Part shown: positions 53,524 through 62,840 of the stretch, one piece after another | How the letters are laid out: every line of letters starts with the position of its first letter | How positions within the stretch are numbered: the stretch's first letter is position 1 | NCBI RefSeq assembly: GCF_000735695.2 | Contig: NZ_JASZ02000003.1 | Location: forward strand, 1 to 64,000 | Source: Kaistella haifensis DSM 19056 | GTDB lineage: Bacteria > Bacteroidota > Bacteroidia > Flavobacteriales > Weeksellaceae | DNA: 64,000 bases | Direction of reading: 5' to 3' | The notes under the pieces: model-generated | Database searches by the model: none | Told to the model about the DNA's origin: nothing | The model's input: the letters and a program-made list of their open reading frames with translations, nothing else | Translations under genes and position numbers: made by a program

Positions 53524-54192
53524 ATGAATTCACAAAAAACTTTTGAGTATCTAAAGCAATTTCTTACAGACGAACGCCTCAGCAAAATAGAATTTTACGC
53601 CCAAGAAAGTTCAGATTTTGTGTTACCAGTGATGGAGGATATTTTTCAGTTTCGAAACGCCGCTGCCATTGTACGTTCGGTGGAAGCTTGTGGATTTCAT
53701 AAAATTGTGGCGATGGAAAGCGAGAACGAGTTTAATCCGAATCTTCGCGTGACCAAAGGTGCGGAAACGTGGGTGGAAGTTGAAAAAATGCCTCACCAGT
53801 TGGAATCTTTAAAGAAAATTAAAGAAAAAGGTTATAAAATTTTGGCTGTTTCGCCCGAAAAAAATGCGATCATGTTGCCGGATTACGATTTGAAAGAACC
53901 CGTTGCGCTGGTATTTGGGACAGAAAAAGAAGGAGTTACAGAAGAAATTCTAGATTTTGCTGATGAAGCTGTGGCAATTCCGATGTACGGTTTTACCAAA
54001 AGTTTTAATGTTTCTGTGGCTGCAGCAATTTGTTTCTACGATTTAAAACAAAAACTCGTGAAGTCCGATTTGGATTACAAACTTTCAAATGAGAAACTTT
54101 GGGAACTCAAAGTTCGATGGGCAAAAAATTCGATAAAAAGTGGCGAGGAAATTCTTCAGAAATATCTCAAGGAGCAAGCTACATCATCTTAA
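53524..54192 (+). CDS. TrmH-family RNA 2'-O-methyltransferase
   Basis: 222 residues of the SpoU/TrmH (SPOUT) family, methylating a ribose in tRNA or rRNA with S-adenosylmethionine. Motifs: FQFRNAAAIVRSVEACGF (motif 1), VALVFGTEKEGVTEE (motif 2) and IPMYGFTKSFNVSVAAAICF (motif 3 of the knot). The N-terminal LKQFLTDERLSKIEF and length suit TrmH (Gm18 of tRNA). Convergent with rsmE, overlapping by 14 bp. Confidence 0.88.
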   Translation: MNSQKTFEYLKQFLTDERLSKIEFYAQESSDFVLPVMEDIFQFRNAAAIVRSVEACGFHKIVAMESENEFNPNLRVTKGAETWVEVEKMPHQLESLKKIKEKGYKILAVSPEKNAIMLPDYDLKEPVALVFGTEKEGVTEEILDFADEAVAIPMYGFTKSFNVSVAAAICFYDLKQKLVKSDLDYKLSNEKLWELKVRWAKNSIKSGEEILQKYLKEQATSS

Positions 54193-54871
54193 AATAATTC
54201 CACGCAGCAACAAAAACTCCGGCAGTCTCAGTTCTAAGTCTTTGATTCCCCAGAGAAACCGCTTTAATTCCTCGTTCTGCCAAAAACTGTATTTCTCTGT
54301 CGGAAAAATCACCTTCAGGACCGATTAAAAAAGTGATGTTTTTGTCTGGGATGATTTCTTTCAGGTCAATTCTTTCCAGATTTTCGTTACAATGGGCAAC
54401 AAAAGTGGTTTCTGGGTCCAGGCTTTTTACAAAATCTGAGAATTTTGTCAGATCATTAACAATTGGGAAATGGAATCTCAGACTTTGCTTCGACGCAGAA
54501 ACACTTTGTTTTCTAAGTTTTTCGATGTTGAGATTTTTTCTTTCTGTCTTTTCGGTCTGAATCAGCGTAATTTCTGAAACCGCCATTTCTGTCGCTTTTT
54601 CAATAAAAAATTCAATTCTGTCGATGTTTTTGGTTGGAGCAATCGCAATATGCAGTTTCGGAGAAAATTCCGGAAGATTTTCCTGGATTTCTTTGATGTC
54701 TAAAGAAACTTTTTTGCCTTCAAAAACCAATGTTCCGTGGGCGAGATTTCCCTTTCCATCGGTTACGGAAATTTCTTCGCCATCGCGCATTCTCAGGACT
54801 TTTATAATATGTTGCTGTTCTTCATTATTAATATGAACTGCGGGGAAAATTTCACCAAAAAATAACTTCAT
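54179..54871 (-). CDS. rsmE: 16S rRNA (uracil-1498-N3)-methyltransferase
   Basis: 230 residues. An N-terminal PUA-like domain (KLFFGEIF, HIIKVLRMRDGEEISVTDG) and a C-terminal SPOUT knot (FLIGPEGDFSDREIQFL, AVSLGNQRLRTETA) give the typical RsmE layout. It methylates U1498 of 16S rRNA in the 30S subunit. ATG at 54871 is chosen because the PUA domain starts there; it follows the tsaD stop by 1 bp. Confidence 0.94.
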   Translation of the reverse strand: MKLFFGEIFPAVHINNEEQQHIIKVLRMRDGEEISVTDGKGNLAHGTLVFEGKKVSLDIKEIQENLPEFSPKLHIAIAPTKNIDRIEFFIEKATEMAVSEITLIQTEKTERKNLNIEKLRKQSVSASKQSLRFHFPIVNDLTKFSDFVKSLDPETTFVAHCNENLERIDLKEIIPDKNITFLIGPEGDFSDREIQFLAERGIKAVSLGNQRLRTETAGVFVAAWNYFKMM

Positions 54872-54872
54872 T

Positions 54873-55916
54873 TTACTCAGATTTTTTCTTGAAACTTTCT
54901 TCAATATCATATCGTGCCGTCGCGGAAACGGAAAGGTCGGTAAATTCGCCTCGGTCGTATTTTAGTTTTGCAACCATCGCGATCATCGCTGCATTATCGG
55001 TGGTGTATTCGAATTTTGGGATGTAAATATTCCAGCCGAGTTTGTCTTCATTTTTCGTCATCGCTTCTCGGAGTCCGGAATTTGCGGAAACTCCTCCAGC
55101 GATGGCGATATGCGAAATGTTATAATCTTTTGCAACTTTTTCCAGTTTGTTCATCAAGATCTCTACGATGGTTTTTTGAACAGAAGCTGCCAAGTTTTCG
55201 ATGTTTTCTTTAATGAATTCCGGATTTTTTTTGATTTCTTTCTGAATGAAATATAAAACCGAAGTTTTCACTCCGCTGAAGGAATAATCGTATTTTTCTA
55301 AACGTGGTTTATTGAAAGTAAATGCGTTTGGATCACCATTTTTTGCCAGTTTATCGATAATTGGACCGGCAGGATAATCGAGATCGAAAATTTTTCCGAT
55401 TTTGTCGAAAGCTTCTCCGGCAGCATCATCAATGGTTTTTCCGATGATTTCCATATCGAAATAATCTTTCACCAAAACAATCATCGTGTGACCGCCAGAA
55501 ACTGTTAAACATAGAAAAGGAAACGGTGGAGGTGCAATATTTGCATCGTCGATAAAGTGTGCTAAAATGTGTGCCTGAAGGTGATTAACCTCAATTAAAG
55601 GAACATTTAAACTCATCGCTAAAGATTTGGCAAATGAAGTTCCTACAAGCAAGGAACCCAAAAGTCCCGGTCCGCGTGTAAATCCCACGGCAGAAATATC
55701 TTTTTGTTGTATATTTGCTTTGCTGACGGATTTTTCAACCACAGGAATGATATTTTGCTGATGTGCACGGGAAGCCAGCTCGGGAACCACACCACCATAT
55801 TCGTTGTGGATCGCCTGATTGGCCGCAATGTTTGAAAGAATTTTATTCCCTCTGATGATCGCAGCAGAAGTATCGTCGCAGGATGATTCTATCCCTAAAA
55901 TTATTGAGTCGCTCAT
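54873..55916 (-). CDS. tsaD: tRNA N6-threonylcarbamoyladenosine transferase TsaD
   Basis: 347 residues; with TsaB and TsaE transfers threonylcarbamoyl to A37 of ANN-decoding tRNAs. ASKHA fold: ILGIESSCDDTSAA at the N-terminus, metal ligands in NHLQAHILAHF, and LTVSGGHTMIV and AGGVSANSGLR. ATG at 55916 is chosen, as family members begin there. Its start codon is only 4 bp from the divergent tamB start. Confidence 0.95.
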   Translation of the reverse strand: MSDSIILGIESSCDDTSAAIIRGNKILSNIAANQAIHNEYGGVVPELASRAHQQNIIPVVEKSVSKANIQQKDISAVGFTRGPGLLGSLLVGTSFAKSLAMSLNVPLIEVNHLQAHILAHFIDDANIAPPPFPFLCLTVSGGHTMIVLVKDYFDMEIIGKTIDDAAGEAFDKIGKIFDLDYPAGPIIDKLAKNGDPNAFTFNKPRLEKYDYSFSGVKTSVLYFIQKEIKKNPEFIKENIENLAASVQKTIVEILMNKLEKVAKDYNISHIAIAGGVSANSGLREAMTKNEDKLGWNIYIPKFEYTTDNAAMIAMVAKLKYDRGEFTDLSVSATARYDIEESFKKKSE

Positions 55917-55920
55917 AACA

Positions 55921-58900
55921 ATGGCAAATTTAGAGAATAATAACGATAACGAAAATAAAAAATCGCTCACTGAAAATATTGGAGATTCTGTTCAGAAGGG
56001 AGTAGAAAACGTGCAGGATACGGTGAAAGAAACGGTAAAAGGAGCTAAGGATTTGGCTTCGGATGCCATTAATCATCCTGTTGAAACTGCGGGCGAATTT
56101 GTGCAACAAGCGGCAAAAGACGTCACCAACTACAAATGGTGGGCAAAATTGTTGCTCGTTTTGTTTTGGGTTTCATTGTTTTTGGTAATTTCTTTTTTTG
56201 TAATTGTAAGTTTACCGGCAACCAAAAACTGGGCAGCTCAGAAAGTGATTGAAAAACTCAATACCGATATGAAGGCGCAAATGTCTTTCAAAAGTGTTGA
56301 TATTAATTATTTTGGCGACATTCATATTCACGAAGTTGCGATTAAGGATTACAAAAATTTCCCATTTCTGAAAGCAAAAGAACTTTATGCAGATTCCAAT
56401 TGGTTTTCCATCATCAGCAATTCCCGAAATTTACAGTTTCAATCTTTGTCTTTGCAAGAATTGGATTTAAAAGTGATTACTTACAAAGGCGACAGTATTT
56501 CGAATTTTATCCGATTTGTTGATCTTTTCAATACACCTTCTCCAACAGTGAAAAAAGAACCATTTCAATTGAAATCGCGTATTTTTATTACAAATTCCAA
56601 AGTTTCTATTGTTAACCAAAATAGCGAAGGAGAACAAGGAAAATGGCTCACCGCCGAGAATTTGAATCTAGTAGTCCCTGAGCTGAAAGTGGAAGGTTCG
56701 GATATTTTTGCACAAGTGAATAACATCAGATTTACCACCGAAAGATGGGGCAAAAAGCATTATGTAGATACATTTTCCACCGAATTGGCGCTTACTAAAG
56801 AGTTTTTGGTTTTAAATGATTTAACTATCAATACCAATCATTCTTTATTGCAAGGTGATATGAAATTCCATTTGAATAATGGCTCTTGGGCAGACTTTGT
56901 TGATAAAGTGAAGTGGGAAATGAAAATGAAGCAAGGAAGCCAAATTAGCGGGTACGACATCAGTTATTTCGTTACGAATTGGGATAATTATAAGCCGATC
57001 AACATTTCTGGTGATATGACCGGACCGCTGAACAATTTTTATTTGGATAATTTCCTGGTTAGAAATCCACAGGTGAATATTCGAACCACAAAAATGAAAG
57101 TAACCAATTTGCTCAAAGGTAATTTTCAAATTGAAACCAATAATCTTTCCACCGATTTTACTTATAAAGAGTTGAAAAACATGATGCCGACTTTCATTTC
57201 ATCAAAAATGAAAAATTTCGCAGATGATTTCGGAAGGTTAAAATATAATGGAGCCGTTCGGGTGAACCCAAAAGAAGTTTTTGTTTCTAAGGCAAACCTT
57301 GTTACCGGAATCGGGCAAGCAAAAATCAGTAATTTTTATTTAAATGATTACAGTTCGAATTTGCCTAAATACCGTGGTTATGCTGAAATTAACGATCTGA
57401 ACACCTCGGTCATTACCAAAAATAAACAAGTAGGATTGATTTCCGGTAAATTTAATCTTCAGGGTCAAAGTTTCGATGTGAATACGATGCGATTGAAAAC
57501 CCGTTCCCAGATTTCAAAAATCGAGATTATGGACAAGGAAATCAATAATATTTTTCTTGATGGCTTGCTCGATCACAAAACCTATCGCGGTATTGTAAAT
57601 GTAAATGATGAGCAGGCAAAAGCCGATGTTAACGGATTTATCGATTTCCGAACAAGCAGATTATTGGCAGATATTAATGCTGATATTAAACATTTAAACA
57701 TCAATTATTTCACCGGAGCAAAGGGCAATCAAATCGTAACAGGTTTGGTGGATGGTAAAATTTCGATGACGAATATTAATGATTTGAACCTCGATGCGGA
57801 TCTTCAACGCGTCACTTTTGCAAATGCCTCTCAAAAATTCCTAATTCCGAATGCAAAAGTAAAAGCATTCTTCGAAAACGGGAACAGAATCGTTTCAGTT
57901 GATGCTCCAGGCGCCGTAACTGGACAGATTTCGGGAAGATATAATCTTGGCGATTTGATGGGAATGGTGCAAAACGGAATCGGTAAAATTCTTGTGGGTC
58001 CTCCGCCAAGAAAATTATATCGTGGACAAAATTTCTCCATGAATTTTGATGTAAAACAAGGTTTGGTAAGCTATTTTCAACCTAATTTGCAAATTCCAAA
58101 AGGCGCATCTTTAAATGGTTCTTATGATGGGAATTCGAATAATTTGATTTTGAATGTCGATGCGGAAACTTTAGAATATATCATGACCACAAAGCAGGAA
58201 ATCACTGATGCTGACAAAGCTTTAGCAGCTGCAAATCCTGCATATAAAATCTCCGAACGCGACAAAATTACCCGAGACAGTGCGATGGTAGACAGCCTGA
58301 TGGTGAGAATTAATACTGCAAACCTCGATGAACAGATTTACGCGAAAATTAATCGGGTAGAATACAATAAAAATATCTTAAAAGATATTACTTTAAGTGG
58401 AAGAAACGAAAATAATCAACTTCTTCACATCGCGGCGAATTTTAAACACGGAACTCCGGAAGATGAAGTGAAACAAAATTTGAAAGAATATGCCATAAAT
58501 CTTAATCAAACTACCAATTCTGCTGGCGATTATGTAGTAAGATTCGAGCCTACAACTGTGAAATTTAATAATGTAGCGTGGAGCGTCGATACTTCAGCCG
58601 AGTTGAACCATTCGATTACATACAGGAAGAAAACTTCAGATTTTCTGATACAGAATTTACGGCTTTACTCGGACGCCAGTGAATTATTTTTGAGAGATGC
58701 CATTTTCAAATCAGCTAAGGATTTTTCTGCCGATGGCGGAGTGAAAAACCTCGATATTTCGAAAATTTTTGCTTTGACAAAGAGTGAAAATAGCATGGAT
58801 ATTCAGGGAATTGCGAATGGAACTTTCGACATTAAAATGAATAAAAATAATCTGGAACCGCTCATCGATTTCAATATTAATGATATTTTGATGAACGGAA

Positions 58901-60705
58901 AAGATATGGGAAATGTAATGATTTCTGCCAAAAAAAGTGATACACCCAACGTTTTTGATATCGATGCAAAAATAGTTTCTGCAGGAATTATTGGGGATAA
59001 TAATCTGCATCTTACCGGAACAATTAATAACAATACATCTTCACCAAACCTCGATTTGGTCGCAGATATGAAGGAATTTGATATCGCTTTTGCTCAAGAA
59101 TTTGTAAAAGGAGTTTTCGGAAATCTTCGCGGAAAAGCTTCCGGCGAACTGAAGATTTCCGGAAAATTGAGTGATATCGATTACAGTGGCGATATAGCAA
59201 TGAAAGATTTGGGATTGAAACTTAATTTTACGGGTGTTGATTATGCTTTTGATGACACTGTGATTTCGCTTTCCAGAGGTTTGGCGATACTGAATGACAT
59301 CGGTGTTCGGGACGGAAGAACCAATTCTCGAGGCTCAATTTCTGGTGCGATCCAGTTTGAAACTTTAGCTTCAATGGGTGTCAACTTGGTGATGAGAGCA
59401 GATAATTTAATGCTTCTCAATACAACGCAGAAAGACTTTGATCTGTTTTGGGGCAGAGTATATGGCACAGGAACGATCTATGTGGACGGACCAGTTTCCG
59501 CGTTGAATATTTCGACTCCGGAAATGAAAGTGCTCAACAACAGTGTATTTACTTTTAACTCGAATTCTACTTCCAACATTGAGGAATTTAAAATGCTTCG
59601 ATTCTTGAAAAGAGACGAAACCGGTGTAGTTTCTGTAGAAGAAAGGAAAAGATCCAGCGCGAATATGAATATCGATTTTACACTTTCTTTAGATCGCGGA
59701 ACTACGGTAAACGTTTTGGTAGGAGATGATATCGGTGATATTACGGTTCGTGGAAGTTCTGAAAGTCTGCGTTTTGTGATGAACCGATCTGGAGCGATTT
59801 CTATGAACGGAAATTATTTTGTGGACAATGGAACTTTTGTTTCTAAAGCGATTCTGAATAGAACTTTCCAAATTACCAAAGGAAGCAGCATCCGATGGGA
59901 TGGCGATGCAATGTCGCCGGAACTCGATATTGACGCTACTTATCTGAGAACAGTAACAAATGCCGGATCTTATCTGGGAATGTCGAATTTGCAGCCGATT
60001 AATGTTTTGCTTTCTACTAAAATTACGCAAACGCTTAAGAATCCGAACGTTCAGTTAGGGGTTTCTGCTATGGATGTTTCAAGTAATTTAAAAGAAACGC
60101 TCGCCCAAAAAATGAGTAATGAGGATGAAAAAATCATTCAATTCGGGTCTATTTTGGTGTTGAGCAGTTTCAATGAAGCAAATGCAGGTTTCGGAAATCT
60201 TAATCTCGGAAATACTTTGGAAACCTCGGGTTACAACATGCTTTTCAAACAACTGGGTTCGGTTTTAAATACCATTAGCAACGAGTTTCAGGTGGACTTG
60301 AATTATTTGCAAGGCGACACCAATTCCAACAGTGGCGATCGTGCGAACGCAAGTGTGAGCTTTAGTCTTTCTCCAAGAGTAAAAGTGAAAACAGGTTTGG
60401 GAATTCCTATTTCTAAAACGCAAAATACCAATGCCGAATATCTTTCAGGCGAGGGAATTATTGAATATGACTGGTCTAAGAAAAACGACGGAACCCGACT
60501 TCTTCGAGCTTATTCAAAACCAAGTAACATCGGATTGAACGGTGCTGTCGCCGGAAATGCCAATGCGAACCAAAGCTACGGAGTGGGGGTAGTTTATAGT
60601 AAAAGCTTTAATACAATATTTAAAAGGAAGAAAAAAGATAAAAAAAATAAAAGTTCAACCGGTGATATCATAAGAGATTCTATTAAAAAAGATACAATAA
60701 GATAG
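55921..60705 (+). CDS. tamB: TamB-like translocation and assembly protein
   Basis: 1594 residues. A cytoplasmic leader of about 65 residues with amphipathic repeats (DSVQKGVENVQDTVKETVKG), one membrane helix (WWAKLLLVLFWVSLFLVISF), then a very long beta-rich periplasmic part that ends with the DUF490/TamB domain (VLVGDDIGDITVRGSSESLR, GSSIRWDGDAMSPELDIDA). TamB-type proteins bridge the membranes and carry lipids or help outer-membrane assembly. ATG at 55921 is preferred over a longer frame that would overlap tsaD. Confidence 0.9.
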   Translation: MANLENNNDNENKKSLTENIGDSVQKGVENVQDTVKETVKGAKDLASDAINHPVETAGEFVQQAAKDVTNYKWWAKLLLVLFWVSLFLVISFFVIVSLPATKNWAAQKVIEKLNTDMKAQMSFKSVDINYFGDIHIHEVAIKDYKNFPFLKAKELYADSNWFSIISNSRNLQFQSLSLQELDLKVITYKGDSISNFIRFVDLFNTPSPTVKKEPFQLKSRIFITNSKVSIVNQNSEGEQGKWLTAENLNLVVPELKVEGSDIFAQVNNIRFTTERWGKKHYVDTFSTELALTKEFLVLNDLTINTNHSLLQGDMKFHLNNGSWADFVDKVKWEMKMKQGSQISGYDISYFVTNWDNYKPINISGDMTGPLNNFYLDNFLVRNPQVNIRTTKMKVTNLLKGNFQIETNNLSTDFTYKELKNMMPTFISSKMKNFADDFGRLKYNGAVRVNPKEVFVSKANLVTGIGQAKISNFYLNDYSSNLPKYRGYAEINDLNTSVITKNKQVGLISGKFNLQGQSFDVNTMRLKTRSQISKIEIMDKEINNIFLDGLLDHKTYRGIVNVNDEQAKADVNGFIDFRTSRLLADINADIKHLNINYFTGAKGNQIVTGLVDGKISMTNINDLNLDADLQRVTFANASQKFLIPNAKVKAFFENGNRIVSVDAPGAVTGQISGRYNLGDLMGMVQNGIGKILVGPPPRKLYRGQNFSMNFDVKQGLVSYFQPNLQIPKGASLNGSYDGNSNNLILNVDAETLEYIMTTKQEITDADKALAAANPAYKISERDKITRDSAMVDSLMVRINTANLDEQIYAKINRVEYNKNILKDITLSGRNENNQLLHIAANFKHGTPEDEVKQNLKEYAINLNQTTNSAGDYVVRFEPTTVKFNNVAWSVDTSAELNHSITYRKKTSDFLIQNLRLYSDASELFLRDAIFKSAKDFSADGGVKNLDISKIFALTKSENSMDIQGIANGTFDIKMNKNNLEPLIDFNINDILMNGKDMGNVMISAKKSDTPNVFDIDAKIVSAGIIGDNNLHLTGTINNNTSSPNLDLVADMKEFDIAFAQEFVKGVFGNLRGKASGELKISGKLSDIDYSGDIAMKDLGLKLNFTGVDYAFDDTVISLSRGLAILNDIGVRDGRTNSRGSISGAIQFETLASMGVNLVMRADNLMLLNTTQKDFDLFWGRVYGTGTIYVDGPVSALNISTPEMKVLNNSVFTFNSNSTSNIEEFKMLRFLKRDETGVVSVEERKRSSANMNIDFTLSLDRGTTVNVLVGDDIGDITVRGSSESLRFVMNRSGAISMNGNYFVDNGTFVSKAILNRTFQITKGSSIRWDGDAMSPELDIDATYLRTVTNAGSYLGMSNLQPINVLLSTKITQTLKNPNVQLGVSAMDVSSNLKETLAQKMSNEDEKIIQFGSILVLSSFNEANAGFGNLNLGNTLETSGYNMLFKQLGSVLNTISNEFQVDLNYLQGDTNSNSGDRANASVSFSLSPRVKVKTGLGIPISKTQNTNAEYLSGEGIIEYDWSKKNDGTRLLRAYSKPSNIGLNGAVAGNANANQSYGVGVVYSKSFNTIFKRKKKDKKNKSSTGDIIRDSIKKDTIR

Positions 60706-60784
60706 GAATAATAATATGAAAATTATCATTTACGTTAAAAGTTGTTAATATATCATTATATTTTTTCATTTTAATATTTTTTCA

Positions 60785-60792
60785 TAAATTTG
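60785..60792 (+). promoter_or_regulatory. -7 promoter element of the Lrp gene
   Basis: TAAATTTG matches TAnnTTTG, 43 bp upstream of the ATG at 60836. Confidence 0.5.
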
Positions 60793-60835
60793 CAAAAATA
60801 TTCACGGAGTATTATTAAATACATAAAATTCAAAA

Positions 60836-61306
60836 ATGAACTATCAACTTGACGAAATAGATAAAAAAATCCTTGATTTTTTAGTAGAAAACACAAGAAT
60901 GCCTTTTACAGAAATTGCTAAACAAATGGACGTTTCTGCAGGAACCATTCACGTAAGAGTAAAAAAGATGGAAGATGCGGGGATTATCCTGGGATCTTCT
61001 TTAAGCATCGATTATGGTAAATTAGATTATCATTTTACCGCTTTCATCGGAATTCTTCTTACCAAATCAAACAGAACTCAAGAAGTTTTGAAGGAATTAA
61101 CTACAATTCCAAACGTAATCGAAGCGAGTGTAATTTCTGGTAAATACAACATTTTCTGTAAAGTGAGAGCTAAAAATACCGAAGATGCAAAAAGAATTAT
61201 TTACCAAATCGACGATATCCAGGATGTGATGAGAACTGAAAGTATGATTTCGATGGAAGAATACATCTCGGATAAAAACAGATTGATCGATGCAGTAACC
61301 ATCTAA
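60836..61306 (+). CDS. Lrp/AsnC-family transcriptional regulator
   Basis: 156 residues: N-terminal helix-turn-helix (LDEIDKKILDFLVENTRM, TEIAKQMDVSAGTIHVRVKK) and a C-terminal RAM ligand domain (about 70-150). Members sense amino acids and control amino-acid metabolism; this ligand and its targets are unknown. Single gene with its own promoter and terminator. Confidence 0.93.
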   Translation: MNYQLDEIDKKILDFLVENTRMPFTEIAKQMDVSAGTIHVRVKKMEDAGIILGSSLSIDYGKLDYHFTAFIGILLTKSNRTQEVLKELTTIPNVIEASVISGKYNIFCKVRAKNTEDAKRIIYQIDDIQDVMRTESMISMEEYISDKNRLIDAVTI

Positions 61307-61332
61307 TTATAAAACACTTTAACATATATTAA

Positions 61333-61363
61333 AAAACTTTTGAATCTATTCAAAAGTTTTTTT
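61333..61363 (+). terminator. Terminator after the Lrp gene
   Basis: AAAACTTTTGAA/TTCAAAAGTTTT, a 12-bp perfect stem with a 4-nt loop and further T. It rules out a TTG start at 61340 for the next gene. Confidence 0.9.
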
Positions 61364-61375
61364 ACTTTTACCCTT

Positions 61376-61750
61376 ATGAATAACGAATTTGCCAACGAAA
61401 ATCCAAAAAAAGATTTAGGTTTTATCCTTTCACTTGCCGCGCTGCTTTTGTTCACATTGATGGGCGTAGGAATCGATTACGACGAGTTTTTGCAAAAAGA
61501 TGAAATCAATATTCCAGATTTTTATTTCCTACTCATTTTTTTTGTAGATTTTCTAATGATCGTAGGATTGGTGCTCATTTATTTCTACCGAAAAATTGGG
61601 ATTTATCTTTTTCCAATTGCTGTAGTTTTACATTTCATGATGCACAATTATTATCTTTCCACTTTCCTCTACACCGATGTTACCAATCTTTTCCTTTATA
61701 TCTCGGTAGGATTACTTGCTATAATTCCAAAGTGGCAATTTTTTAAGTAA
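61376..61750 (+). CDS. Small membrane protein of unknown function
   Basis: 124 residues from ATG 61376 with four likely membrane helices (FILSLAALLLFTLMGVGI, FYFLLIFFVDFLMIVGLVL, IYLFPIAVVLHFMMHN, TNLFLYISVGLLAIIP). I recognise no family; similar small proteins are common in flavobacteria. It ends 47 bp before a terminator. Confidence 0.7.
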   Translation: MNNEFANENPKKDLGFILSLAALLLFTLMGVGIDYDEFLQKDEINIPDFYFLLIFFVDFLMIVGLVLIYFYRKIGIYLFPIAVVLHFMMHNYYLSTFLYTDVTNLFLYISVGLLAIIPKWQFFK

Positions 61751-61796
61751 ATGAAGAATTATTTTTGCAGTGTTAAGATTATTATTTGAAAATAAA

Positions 61797-61825
61797 AAAC
61801 CCGTTTAGCAGTTCTAAACGGGTTT
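61797..61825. terminator. Bidirectional terminator
   Basis: AAACCCGTTTAG/CTAAACGGGTTT, a 12-bp perfect stem with a 5-nt loop and A/T runs on both sides, between convergent genes. Confidence 0.9.
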
Positions 61826-61849
61826 ACTTTTTCGATTGAATTTCCTGAA

Positions 61850-62797
61850 TTATTTTTCTAAAATTCTTTTCACAGCTTCTTTTACTGCAGTGGAGTCGAT
61901 TTTGTATTTTTTCATCAATTCGGCAGGCGTTGCAGATTCCCCGAAAGTATCATTTACAGCTACAAATTCTTGTTTTGTCGGTCTTTTTCTAGCCAGCATT
62001 CCAGCAACAGATTCGCCTAAACCTCCTAAATAATTGTGTTCTTCAGCAGTTACAATTTTTCCTGTTTTCTCCACAGATTTCAGGATAATTTCTTCGTCTA
62101 AAGGTTTAATGGTGTGAATGTTAATAACTTCACAAGAAATGCCTTCTTTCTCCAGTTCTTCTGCAGCAACCAAAGATTCCCAAACTAAATGTCCGGTTGC
62201 CACGATGGTTACGTCCGTTCCTTCTTGTAAAAGAATTCCTTTTCCGATTTCAAACGGCATATCCTCTGGAATGAAAACTGGAACTACAGGTCGTCCGAAT
62301 CGTAAATAAACAGGGCCTTCAAAATCTGCAATGGCTAAAGTAGCGGCTTTCGTTTGGTTGTAATCGCAAGTGTTGATCACTGTCATTCCCGGAAGCATTT
62401 TCATCATTCCGATGTCTTCCAAAACTTGGTGTGTAGCGCCATCTTCTCCTAGGGTTAATCCAGCATGAGAAGCACAAATTTTTACATTTTTATTGGAATA
62501 AGCGATTGATTGACGAATTTGGTCATAAACTCTTGAGGTTGAAAAGTTTGCAAAAGTTCCGGTATAAGGGATTTTCCCATTGATGGTTAATCCGGCTGCT
62601 ATTCCCATCATATTGGCTTCTGCAATTCCGACTTGGAAGAATCTTTCCGGGGCTTTTTCAATAAATTTTTCCATTTTTAGCGATCCGATAAGATCTGCGC
62701 AAAGTGCAACTACATTTGGATTTTTATCTGCCAATTCAGCCAATCCGGCTCCGAAACCGCTTCTCGTATCTTTTTTTTCTGTATAGGTGTATTTCAT
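61850..62797 (-). CDS. Transketolase, C-terminal subunit
   Basis: 315 residues covering the pyrimidine-binding and C-terminal domains: FFQVGIAEANMMGIAAGL with the ThDP-activating glutamate, SHAGLTLGEDGATHQ, and VATGHLVWESLVAA. It pairs with the upstream gene's product to make one enzyme moving two-carbon units in the pentose phosphate pathway. Split transketolases are normal in some Bacteroidetes. 43 bp after the N-terminal gene. Confidence 0.93.
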   Translation of the reverse strand: MKYTYTEKKDTRSGFGAGLAELADKNPNVVALCADLIGSLKMEKFIEKAPERFFQVGIAEANMMGIAAGLTINGKIPYTGTFANFSTSRVYDQIRQSIAYSNKNVKICASHAGLTLGEDGATHQVLEDIGMMKMLPGMTVINTCDYNQTKAATLAIADFEGPVYLRFGRPVVPVFIPEDMPFEIGKGILLQEGTDVTIVATGHLVWESLVAAEELEKEGISCEVINIHTIKPLDEEIILKSVEKTGKIVTAEEHNYLGGLGESVAGMLARKRPTKQEFVAVNDTFGESATPAELMKKYKIDSTAVKEAVKRILEK

Positions 62798-62840
62798 TTC
62801 TTTCTTTTTTGTTTTACGAATTACTTCAAATATTAAAAAT

